Shown here in pieces: positions 18,554-25,712 of a DNA stretch of 38,215 nucleotides; position 1 is the stretch's first letter; every line of letters starts with the position of its first letter. A program made the position numbers and the translations under genes. The DNA lies in the NCBI GenBank assembly GCA_030611205.1, contig JAUWQF010000006.1, positions 1-38,215 on the forward strand, given 5' to 3'. The DNA is from Methanothrix sp. Its GTDB lineage: Archaea; Halobacteriota; Methanosarcinia; Methanotrichales; Methanotrichaceae. The notes under the pieces are model-generated. The model had not been told where the DNA came from and did not search any database. It saw only the letters and a list, made by a program, of their open reading frames with translations.

Positions 18554-18871
18554 GGGACCTGGTGGGCGGCGGTCTAAACCCGACATTCAGCATTAAACTC
18601 TAGATTCTGCAGGTGCAATACGCGTAAAAACAATTTTCTATGCCATTTTATATCACAATACGTTACATAATGTGGGATAACATCGTATAATTTTTTAGCT
18701 AAATCAGGTCACACCACATAGGGCGTCCTTTAGAGCCCTACATCAGAATCTTCGAGGCCTAGCCAACGCACAACTCACAATTCACATAATTAAAATAAAT
18801 TTTTAGTTTGGTTGGGAAATCGCTATCAGGAAAAAATATTCCTGTGACAAAGCCCGACATACGGGATGTAC
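18554..18871. other. AT-rich intergenic region before the intron, no gene seen
   Basis: No ORF with recognisable content was found on either strand. A small inverted repeat TAGGGC...GCCCTA (18719-18740) could form a hairpin but lacks a T-run. The base composition falls sharply from GC-rich to AT-rich just after the phosphatase-like gene, marking the start of the island. Confidence 0.6.
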
Positions 18872-19419
18872 GTGTGCGACAAGAAGCTGTATCGAGGATT
18901 GAGGTTCAATGCGCCGTCCTATCCGTTTGGGATGTCCCTACCATGGCATGCGGTTCCGGTAACGGAACGGTGTGAAGCCCATGGGACAACGTGGAGAAGA
19001 ACGGAACCTTGATCTGTTCAATTTGCCAGGGAAATGACGCCATGGAGAAGCAAACGCTGAATCATCGAAAAAGGGTCGTAATCCGCAACAGGCGAAATCA
19101 GGGTGATCACGCCTGAACCAAAAGGTACGGAGCCCGGCTATTACTGCAACCTACACAGAATGGCAGGCGGACACGGTGGCTCCCGGCTCAAAGATGGCTC
19201 CTACCGCGTCAAAAGTATCCTCGATACGGAACTTGGTAACCCGGATGCGCTCCTCGCTAGAGGTAAGGAGTTCGCGAGAACGACTGACAGCGCAGCCGGG
19301 AGAGGATGTCTCAAAAAGCGAATGCCTGCCGGTAATGGGTAGGATAGAGGCATGTGCCTCAGCCTGAAAGGGCGCAGACTTGGGACAGGTGTTTCACGGC
19401 AAAAAAGGGTGGTATTCCA

Positions 19420-19611
19420 GTGAAAGTACGACATTCAACGACGCCGGTAGGCGAGAAGCGTACTGACTGGGAACTCGTCCGTCAATGGAACTCCATCGAC
19501 TGGGACGAAGTAAAATCCCGAGTTAACCGGTTACAGACCCGGATTGCAAAGGCAACACGTGAAGAAAAACTCTTATTCTTCGCGTTCCGCCGCCCGACCA
19601 TCATGTTGTGA
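19420..19611 (+). pseudogene. ltrA-like: Group II intron reverse transcriptase/maturase, N-terminal remnant
   Basis: From GTG 19420 (preceded by GGGTGG) the frame reads VKVRHSTTPVGEKRTDW and then WNSIDWDEVKSRVNRLQTRIAKATREEKL. This is the usual opening of group II intron-encoded proteins (W..I.W....V..LQ.RIAKA). After ~50 residues it breaks into FFAFRRPTIML and stops. All seven RT motifs, the maturase domain and any endonuclease are gone, so the intron cannot move on its own. Splicing with a maturase from elsewhere remains possible. Confidence 0.8.
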
Positions 19612-19618
19612 AATGCGC

Positions 19619-19652
19619 GAGCCGTATGCGGTGAAAGTCACACGTACGGTTC
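19619..19652 (+). ncRNA. Group II intron domain V
   Basis: GAGCCGTATGCGGTGAAAGT and its following CACACGTACGGTTC form the 34-nt domain V hairpin. It has the AGC catalytic triad, the GAAA tetraloop and the typical two-base bulge region. It appears intact. Confidence 0.92.
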
Positions 19653-19690
19653 CTGGAAGGGGGGACGGTGGTAACACCTTCTCCCTATTC

Positions 19691-20064
19691 GACAATAAGA
19701 TATATGGGCACATCAAAAAAGAAAACGATGGGGGGAACTGCTTCAATTCTTGAAATATATTCGCTCGTTTTACAACGAAAAGCTGCATATCATCCTCGAC
19801 AACTTTAGCCCACATAAAAAGGTCGAAGTAGTTTTATGGTACAGGGAAAATACTATAGAACTGGTATTCCTCCCAACCAATGCTTCTTGGTTGAACCTGA
19901 TAGAATGTCACTTCACTGCGCTTAGAAAATTCGCTATCCGTAACTCGAACTATCAGAACCACAAAGAGCTGGGAAGCGACATAAGGAGATATTTTATTTG
20001 GCAGAATGAAAATTGTGGTGATGAAAAATTAGAACGAATTGAAAATGGGATTAACTTTTCATGA
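19691..20064 (+). pseudogene. IS630-type transposase C-terminal fragment with frameshift
   Basis: NKIYGHIKK (one frame) continues as RKRWGELLQFLKYIRSFYN in another frame, so a shift lies in the A-rich CAAAAAAGAAAACG. The rest is LHIILDNFSPHKKVEVVLWY and FLPTNASWLNLIECHFTALRKFAIR, which carries the second Asp and the Glu of the IS630 DDE catalytic set. The N-terminal helix-turn-helix and first Asp are missing. The fragment starts exactly where the group II intron ends. Confidence 0.8.
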
Positions 20065-20212
20065 CGGGGCCCTCTGTCCTTAGATCGTAGATGGCGGTGT
20101 TGGTTCTGCTACAAAAAACTCTGCCACATGCGCGACAGATATTCTGCACCCTACCACTCTTCGTGTTGTATGTGCCGTTACCGCCTACATTTCCTTTACC
20201 CGCAATTCGGTA
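20051..20212 (-). pseudogene. IS1-like transposase zinc-finger N-terminus, remnant
   Basis: The minus strand reads HYRIAGKGNVGGNGTYNTKS and then ICRACGRVFCSRTNTAIYDLRTEGPVMK before a stop. The CRACGRVF...RT.T..YDLRT pattern is the zinc-ribbon start of IS1/ISNCY-like transposases. The first cysteine pair and the whole catalytic part are missing. It ends head-on against the IS630 fragment. Confidence 0.6.
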
Positions 20213-20462
20213 GTGATCTCAAGTTTGGTTGATGTTTTGTGGGCGAATCCTTAAAGCGATCATTAGATAACGTTTTTGTTGATGATCTCGATTGAAGATG
20301 CTTCTGCCTAAAACCGTCCTCGGCGTCGTATTTCTGAAAAACATCAACCTCTTGAAGAGGCACTACCCGCAATTCCGTACAAGTCACAATCCTCGTTAGG
20401 ACATGCAACATCATTGAATCCCGGTTTTAGACCTCTTCGACTCATCTTGCTACACCCGCAAT
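20198..20462 (+). repeat. Three ACCCGCAAT direct repeats
   Basis: ACCCGCAATTCGGTA (20198), ACCCGCAATTCCGTA (20365) and ACCCGCAAT (20454) occur in the same direction. The first two share 14 of 15 bases. They probably are pieces of the IS1-like element, although a regulatory role cannot be excluded. Confidence 0.45.
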
Positions 20463-20600
20463 GAGATAGGACGTAATAGTATATAACATCAACTCACTGC
20501 AAACGCACTACCACACTGTGAACAAAAAGGCCAGTAAAAATCTCAATAAACATCTGTAAAACCATCTTAATTTAATTAAGTTGTAACGATGGGTGGCAAC
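20213..20600. other. Intergenic region between IS remnants and the peptide cluster
   Basis: No believable gene on either strand; the 72-codon minus ORF (20196-20414) shows no family. The palindrome CTTAATTTAATTAAG (20566-20580) marks the right part. The sequence becomes strongly AT-rich from 20460 on. Confidence 0.5.
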
Positions 20601-20638
20601 TTCTTATCATCTCGTCATAAGAAAATCTTCTTATATAT
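20601..20638 (+). promoter_or_regulatory. Operator-like inverted repeat and TATA box of the peptide operon
   Basis: TTCTTAT (20601-20607) and ATAAGAA (20617-20623) form a perfect inverted repeat with a 9-nt gap, just before the TATA-like CTTATATAT (20630-20638). A third TTCTTAT copy (20628-20634) overlaps the TATA box. The expected start of transcription is near 20660, leaving a ~75-nt leader before the precursor ATG. This arrangement suggests repression by a dimeric regulator, not encoded within the cluster. Confidence 0.5.
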
Positions 20639-20735
20639 GAAAACATGTTATCAACAAACCATAAGTGTTAAATAGTAAGAAGTATACTGATATTTTAGCG
20701 TGGCAATGCCTCGACTAAAAATGGGAGGTGGAAAA

Positions 20736-20879
20736 ATGGAAGAATTTGCAGGAGCAAACCAAGATGGGGGCGTGGTGCCGGATGCCTGCTGGTGCGATTG
20801 GTGCAATTGTTCGGGTGGTACCGCACAGAGTACCTTTTACGGCCAGGACTACCAGACCAACCCCTCCAGGTATTGGTAG
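20736..20879 (+). CDS. Candidate RiPP precursor peptide, 47 aa, CWCDWCNC core
   Basis: This small gene is absent from the ORF track. A perfect ribosome site, GGAGGTGGAAAA-ATG, sets the start; in-frame ATGs at 20721 and 20706 lack one. The peptide has a short acidic leader (MEEFAGANQDGGVVPDA) and a core beginning with CWCDWCNC, followed by SGGTAQSTFYGQDYQ and ending NPSRYW. The four cysteines (18, 20, 23, 25) form CxCxxCxC, and aromatic residues are unusually frequent (3 W, 3 Y, 2 F). It lies 118 bp before two radical SAM/SPASM enzymes and an exporter. That context makes a modified peptide the best reading. I do not recognise the peptide family. Leader and core borders are inferred. Confidence 0.75.
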   Translation: MEEFAGANQDGGVVPDACWCDWCNCSGGTAQSTFYGQDYQTNPSRYW

Positions 20880-20890
20880 GGTAGTGTAAG

Positions 20891-20940
20891 TAAGGACAGA
20901 GCGGCATCTGAAACAATCGTTGCAGATGCTGCTATCCTTA
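20891..20940 (+). terminator. Long RNA hairpin between precursor and maturase genes (attenuator/processing)
   Basis: TAAGGA pairs with TCCTTA, and AGCGGCATCTG pairs with CAGATGCTGCT (11 bp, one G-U). The two stems are separated by a small internal loop and the hairpin has a 12-nt loop. It starts 12 bp after the precursor stop. A partial stop or stabilising hairpin here would give more precursor mRNA than enzyme mRNA, as in many peptide operons. No strong T-run follows, so RNA processing is also possible. Confidence 0.6.
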
Positions 20941-20997
20941 TATTTAGCAGCTCGTTTCGAGATTTGTGACCATTATAAGCGGAAGACGGTGGCAAAA

Positions 20998-22485
20998 ATG
21001 TTAGAATTTGAAACTCCAGCAGGAAATATGTATGCTTGGGATGATGAAGTAGGTCTATTCATTCCATTTTCTCTGGATATGAGGGCGGTCCTAAACGAGA
21101 TCTCAAGCCAAAAGTCATTAGCTAGAGAGAAAGTTATAGGGCAACTAAAAGAGAATTTCGATGAAGAAGAAGTCGCATTTTGCTACGATTGGTTTCAAAA
21201 GTGGGAAAAAATTAGACATCAAAACTATCAATCTCAAAATCCTCGAATGTTTCATGTATCGGATATAAGAAATTACGTGTTAAGATTCGGTCTTTTACGT
21301 CTCACGTTATGCATCACAGAGGATTGCAACTTCAGGTGTAAATATTGCGCTTATTCCGACTTCTACGAGTATACTCGCAATCCTTCTAATAAGTATATGG
21401 ATTTCACCATTGCAAAGAAAGCAATAGATTACTACTTCTCGTTATTAAAGGAAGGAAAGAGATACAATCCTTTAAGAAAACCTGCAATAGGATTTTATGG
21501 AGGTGAACCCTTATTGAATTTCAAATTAATTAAAAGGATTGTGAATTATATAGAAAATAAATATAATGATTGCAAAATTATATATACTGTTACCACAAAT
21601 GGCAGTTTACTAGATGAAGAAAAGGCAAACTGGCTTATGGGACGTGGTTTTATCATAGATGTTAGTCTGGATGGGCCCGAAGAGGAGCACGATAGACTTA
21701 GAGTTTATACCAATGGAAATGGAACCTTCAGAGATGTTATGAAAAATGTCGGTTCAATAATGGAAGCTGGATATAACGATATCGGATGTCTTCCAGTTTT
21801 TGATTGGAAGAGCGATCTATTCAAGCGGGAGGAATTTTTCAATAGACACGACGTTCCACGAGTACAGGGGGCGTTCCCAGTTGACGACGTGGAAGGGTGT
21901 TCATATTATCAGCAATTCACAAATGAGGATCGTCTTGCGTTTATAGAGCAGTTTGAAAGAGCTAGAGACTACTATTTTACGAACCTAGATCGCCAAATAC
22001 GAAGAAAAAAACTATCTCTTTTCGATGATATAATCGGCCAGGCTCCAAAAAATGCACTCTTCAGGAGCATATCAATCTATCGACATCACTCAATAATGCC
22101 ATTTACCGGCGCATGTATACCAGGAAGAAAAATATATGTAAATGTAAATGGAAATTATTACATGTGCGAAAAACTAAATGAGGGTTTCCCTATTGGAAAT
22201 GTGAATGAAGGACTGAGTTTTGAAAAAATCCTTAAATTAATTTATGAATATAATAATTCTATGGATAGGTGTCCAGAATGCGAAGTGGCACGTAGATGTA
22301 TCTGTTGTTATAAATCTTTTGAAATCGGTAATGGGTTTTTGTGCTCCTCAGAAGTATGCAAAGGAATCGAATCTGATATGAAAAAATCTTTTATTGATAC
22401 GTTTGAAATAGCTGAAAAATATCCAGAATTTGTAGAAGAGAATGCCTTTAAACATAAAAACATCAAAAAATACTACGGTAGGTAG
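20998..22485 (+). CDS. Radical SAM/SPASM peptide maturase 1
   Basis: With the start at ATG 20998 (preceded by GGTGGC), the protein has 495 residues. The ORF track's start at 20920 lies inside the hairpin and is unlikely. The N-terminal ~100 residues precede the radical SAM core and may bind the leader peptide. The [4Fe-4S] motif CNFRCKYC uses Cys ~110, 114 and 117, and the SAM-binding GFYGGEPLLN follows. The C-terminal SPASM region has CIPGRKIYVNVNGNYYMC, CPECEVARRC and further cysteines, enough for two auxiliary clusters. Such enzymes make thioether or carbon-carbon cross-links in peptides. Which bond is formed here is unknown. The gene is AT-rich compared with the host. Confidence 0.88.
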   Translation: MLEFETPAGNMYAWDDEVGLFIPFSLDMRAVLNEISSQKSLAREKVIGQLKENFDEEEVAFCYDWFQKWEKIRHQNYQSQNPRMFHVSDIRNYVLRFGLLRLTLCITEDCNFRCKYCAYSDFYEYTRNPSNKYMDFTIAKKAIDYYFSLLKEGKRYNPLRKPAIGFYGGEPLLNFKLIKRIVNYIENKYNDCKIIYTVTTNGSLLDEEKANWLMGRGFIIDVSLDGPEEEHDRLRVYTNGNGTFRDVMKNVGSIMEAGYNDIGCLPVFDWKSDLFKREEFFNRHDVPRVQGAFPVDDVEGCSYYQQFTNEDRLAFIEQFERARDYYFTNLDRQIRRKKLSLFDDIIGQAPKNALFRSISIYRHHSIMPFTGACIPGRKIYVNVNGNYYMCEKLNEGFPIGNVNEGLSFEKILKLIYEYNNSMDRCPECEVARRCICCYKSFEIGNGFLCSSEVCKGIESDMKKSFIDTFEIAEKYPEFVEENAFKHKNIKKYYGR

Positions 22486-22487
22486 AG

Positions 22488-23630
22488 ATGTACTTCAGAC
22501 TAAATCCAGAATGCTATCTAATTAGGGGGGTGAAGCGAGGAGCAATTTACGATTTAATAGATGAGAAAATATGTGCTCTGAATCAACAAGAAACGGAATT
22601 AGTGACATCCTGTGAAAAAAATAACCATGTCCGAGGGGATGAAAAACTTCTATTTAGGCTTAAACAGCTTCGCATGGGGAACTTCTACCAAAATAAAGTA
22701 TATATACAAAAATTGAGAGTTGGATCTCCCATCAAGGAAATGGAGAGCGATCCTCCAGCACTTCATAGAGCTTTCCTTGAAATAAACAACTCATGTAATA
22801 GGGATTGTTGGTTCTGTGGTTGCCATGGGATAAAAAGAAGTTTTGGATGCATGGGATGTAATAAATGGAATGAAAGCGGCGAGATCTTAAGTTTAGAAAA
22901 GTGGAAAGCAATTATTGATGAGCTAAGAGACCTAGATTGTAGAGATATTTTTATAACAGGTGGAGACTTGACTTTAGTATGGGATAGAGCGATAGATATC
23001 TTAGATTATGCAAATGGGAAATTCAGAAATATCTATATGATACTTCATCAGCAAAGCTTATCTTTAATTAAAATAAACGATTTGGCTGATAAAGCTAACA
23101 TAATCGTCCAAGCTGATGATTTTAACACCATACAATCCAAAGATCTAGCAGTCCTCGTGACGGTGAAGCCCGAAAACTGGGAGGACGCTAATAACATAGA
23201 AGGCAAAAATATAAGGATAGATTTTGTTATTGAAGACGAGAATTCCTTGTCAAATGATCTGCCGTTAGTATCTAAAAATAAGATTTTACCGGTAAATATG
23301 TATCGGTTTATGAACAACTTAGAATATCACCCATGTCTTGGACATACATTAGCAATTTGTTATAATGGAAATGTCATTCCATGCCCCATGATGAGGAGTC
23401 ATAGCTTTGGCAATGTGAGAGACAGAGAACTCTATGATATTTTCGAAAAAGAATGGGAGGATATAGATAAATTTTGGAATTTAAATTTAGATACAATAGA
23501 AAAATGCACAAGTTGTGAATTCAGATATGCCTGTACTGATTGCAGGGCCTTGGAAGAAAGTTTAACAGGGAAATTAAAGGGCAAGATACTATGCGGCTAT
23601 GATCCAAAAGAAGGAGAATGGCTGCAATGA
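22488..23630 (+). CDS. Radical SAM/SPASM peptide maturase 2
   Basis: The 380-residue product starts MYFRLNPECYLIRGVKRGAIYDLI. This resembles the opening of several peptide-maturing radical SAM proteins and may be a leader-binding region (~residues 1-85). The cluster motif CNRDCWFC has Cys 103, 107 and 110, and two extra cysteines follow in CHGIKRSFGCMGC. ITGGDLTL corresponds to the SAM-binding GGEP-type motif with Asp in place of Glu-Pro. The SPASM part reads CLGHTLAICYNGNVIPC, CTSCEFRYACTDC and a final ILCGYD. It begins 2 bp after maturase 1. The two enzymes share little beyond these motifs, so two different modifications are likely. Confidence 0.85.
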   Translation: MYFRLNPECYLIRGVKRGAIYDLIDEKICALNQQETELVTSCEKNNHVRGDEKLLFRLKQLRMGNFYQNKVYIQKLRVGSPIKEMESDPPALHRAFLEINNSCNRDCWFCGCHGIKRSFGCMGCNKWNESGEILSLEKWKAIIDELRDLDCRDIFITGGDLTLVWDRAIDILDYANGKFRNIYMILHQQSLSLIKINDLADKANIIVQADDFNTIQSKDLAVLVTVKPENWEDANNIEGKNIRIDFVIEDENSLSNDLPLVSKNKILPVNMYRFMNNLEYHPCLGHTLAICYNGNVIPCPMMRSHSFGNVRDRELYDIFEKEWEDIDKFWNLNLDTIEKCTSCEFRYACTDCRALEESLTGKLKGKILCGYDPKEGEWLQ

Positions 23631-25327
23631 TGGATAGGTACAGATATTTCATTACTAAATTCGTTAGACCACATGCCCTCACCATGGTACTTCTCATTGC
23701 TTTGAGCTTTGTGGGTACGCTCTTTTCGATCATCACTCCCTTGCTCGTCAAGTCTCTAGTAGATGACGTTTTTATAGGTGGAAGGACCGGGCTGTTCGGC
23801 TATATCCTCTTAGGAACTGCAGGGATATATATCATTTCATCGCTTTCATCTTACATATCGGGCTTTAAAAAGGGAAAATTGGACCTAGTTCTTTTTAATA
23901 ATGTCACCAACGAAGTATTTAACGCAATCCAACTTGCACCTATCAAAAAAACGCAGGATATGAAAATTGGAGATCTGCTCAGCCGCATCATGGTTAATAC
24001 AAGATCTGCCATAAATATGTTCACATATATCATTCCAGAGTTTATTATCAGTGTTATACGTATTATCTCACCGCTTACTATAATGCTTTTTCTAAACCTG
24101 CAGCTTACTCTTATTGTGGTGATACCTGCGATACTCTTCCTCTTCCCCATGTCGTTTTTCGGAAAGAGATTAGAGGATACGCAGAGGACATCCTTGGTGA
24201 AGACAGCATCAATATACTCATTTATAAAAGAAAATCTCTCCATGATGCCGTTAATAAAGGTTTTTGTGCTTGAGAGGTGGTCTCGAGACAAGTTTGCCGA
24301 AGAGATGAGAGGTTACTATGATGCATCTATAGATTATACAAAGCACTCCTCTCTGAACAACTCTATAGGTTCTCTAATGAGCGGAGTGCCCATGGTCCTT
24401 CTTATCTTGTTTGGCGGGCCGATGGTGATTCATGGTTCCTTGACCATAGGCACGTTTACTGCTTTCATGAGCTATGTCGGTCTCTTCTTTGCCCCCCTCT
24501 CACAACTTGCATTCTTATGGTCCTTTTATAAGAGCTCTTTGCCCGCCTTCGATAGAATTAACATCGTACTTCAACTGGAAAAGGACGAGGGAGGAGAAGA
24601 AGAGCTAATAGTGAAAGATGGCATGATAGAATTTGATGATGCCTGGTTTTCCTACAATAATAGGCCGATCATCCACGGCTTCAATGCCACCTTTACGAAA
24701 GGCTTGAATTATATGGTGGGAGATAACGGGGCGGGGAAGTCTACAATCCTCAAATTGCTCTGTTCCCTTTATTCATTGGATAGTGGGCAGATCAGGATAG
24801 ATGGGCTGGATATCTCAAAGGTGAAGGGGGGTGACCTGAGAAAGAACATCTCGATGATATTCTCGGAGCCCTACCTGTTCGATGGTTCCATTTATGAGAA
24901 TATTCGCATTGGCGATCTCTCGGCATCCGAAGAGAAGATCATCTACGCTGCGAAGCAGATCCGCGTGCATGAGTTCATAACTAGCCTGCCCCAGGGGTAT
25001 CAAACGCAGGTCGGGGAGAGTGGATTGAAGCTGTCAAGCGGGGAGAAACAGAAGATCTCCCTGGCAAGGGCCGTCTTGAAGAACTCTCCGATAATTCTTC
25101 TCGACGAGGTGACCAAGTCCATAGATATAGAGTCGAGAAGATCGATCAACGAGGTCATCAAGGGTTTAAAAGACGAAAAAACGATAATAATCATCACCCA
25201 CAACGTAAACGAAATAGAGCCTGGCAGCAATATAGTTTATTTAGGCCAAGAAAGTCAACGAAAAGATCGCACCCATCGTTCTATCGAAGTACCTCTGCCA
25301 AGGGCAGTATCTCTGCAAAGGGCATAG
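23627..25327 (+). CDS. ABC transporter, fused membrane and ATPase domains (peptide exporter)
   Basis: The first ~310 residues contain six membrane helices of the type I exporter fold. The C-terminal ATPase domain has the Walker A GDNGAGKS (~residue 365), the signature LSSGEKQK, the Walker B IILLDEV and the H-loop ITHN. It is a half-transporter and should dimerise. It has no N-terminal C39 peptidase domain, so it does not cut the leader itself. ATG 23627 overlaps the maturase 2 stop (ATGA) and has GGAG 10 bp upstream, better than the ATG at 23618. Position in the operon suggests export of the modified peptide. The last 12 residues come from an 18-bp tandem repeat. Confidence 0.88.
   Translation: MMDRYRYFITKFVRPHALTMVLLIALSFVGTLFSIITPLLVKSLVDDVFIGGRTGLFGYILLGTAGIYIISSLSSYISGFKKGKLDLVLFNNVTNEVFNAIQLAPIKKTQDMKIGDLLSRIMVNTRSAINMFTYIIPEFIISVIRIISPLTIMLFLNLQLTLIVVIPAILFLFPMSFFGKRLEDTQRTSLVKTASIYSFIKENLSMMPLIKVFVLERWSRDKFAEEMRGYYDASIDYTKHSSLNNSIGSLMSGVPMVLLILFGGPMVIHGSLTIGTFTAFMSYVGLFFAPLSQLAFLWSFYKSSLPAFDRINIVLQLEKDEGGEEELIVKDGMIEFDDAWFSYNNRPIIHGFNATFTKGLNYMVGDNGAGKSTILKLLCSLYSLDSGQIRIDGLDISKVKGGDLRKNISMIFSEPYLFDGSIYENIRIGDLSASEEKIIYAAKQIRVHEFITSLPQGYQTQVGESGLKLSSGEKQKISLARAVLKNSPIILLDEVTKSIDIESRRSINEVIKGLKDEKTIIIITHNVNEIEPGSNIVYLGQESQRKDRTHRSIEVPLPRAVSLQRA
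25289..25324 (+). repeat. 18-bp tandem repeat encoding VPLPRA-VSLQRA at the exporter C-terminus
   Basis: GTACCTCTGCCAAGGGCA is followed directly by GTATCTCTGCAAAGGGCA (16 of 18 identical), ending at the ABC stop codon. The repeats add a short basic tail to the ATPase domain that normal exporters do not need. This suggests slippage or a recombination scar. Confidence 0.75.
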
Positions 25328-25374
25328 GATCTTTAGTTACTTTTGGGTGATAGGAGGATCTGTTGCATAATATA

Positions 25375-25398
25375 ACACAAAGTCTAAATACCTTGTGT
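25375..25398 (+). promoter_or_regulatory. Inverted repeat with a TATA-like centre before the S8 peptidase
   Basis: ACACAA and TTGTGT flank AGTCTAAATACC, placing the TATA-like CTAAATA in the middle of the inverted repeat. It lies 48 bp after the exporter stop and ~130 bp before the first possible peptidase start. The peptidase may thus have its own regulated promoter. Confidence 0.4.
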
Positions 25399-25712
25399 AT
25401 CATACTCCGTCAATTGCCGTAATCCGAAGCGGTAAGTGGGTGTGGGGTGACCGCCGTAATAATGTAATCCTTGCAAATTAACACCGGCAGCGTTCTAGTG
25501 CATGTCGAAGTGGCAAGGGTGGTTTAATGAGGGAACGAAGCAAATTAGCAGAGTCTGGACCGGTTACTAATAAGCTTACCACTTCAAAATTAGTGGAGAG
25601 GCTTGTTCTTATCCTGACATATGTGATGAGTCTATTACAGCCTACGGGAAGGTCACTAGGAATATCTATTTCATCATTCCATCAATATATTCGTATCAAA
25701 CGTGGTGTTTTA

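Larger units (their letters stand above)
18872..19690 (+). mobile_element. Group II intron with most of its reverse transcriptase deleted
   Basis: The 5' end GTGTGCGAC fits the GUGYG intron start. A domain V hairpin is at 19619-19652 and a domain VI-like hairpin follows (GGGGGACGGTG paired with CACCTTCTCCC, GTAA loop). The intron ends near CCCTAT at ~19688. The total length of ~820 bp is far below that of an intron carrying a full ~1.3-kb reverse transcriptase. A short RT N-terminus remains. The exact boundaries are my estimate. The 3' side lies directly against an IS630-type transposase fragment. The 5' exon is not recognised. Confidence 0.8.

Noticed and set aside
18719-18740. Hairpin TAGGGC...GCCCTA as terminator of the phosphatase-like gene
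   Set aside because: Only 6 bp, 165 bp after the stop and without a T-run.
19103-19367. Small ORFs of 79 and 63 codons in the intron
   Set aside because: They lie in structural domains I-IV of the group II intron and show no protein features.
20920-20997. N-terminal 26 residues of the 521-aa maturase ORF
   Set aside because: This start lies inside the RNA hairpin and lacks a ribosome site; ATG 20998 has GGTGGC upstream and starts a normal protein.
25358-25430. Possible 19-codon peptide after GGAGGATC and TTG
   Set aside because: Good SD-like bases, but the start is TTG and the product (LHNITQSLNTL...) has no Cys core or other support.
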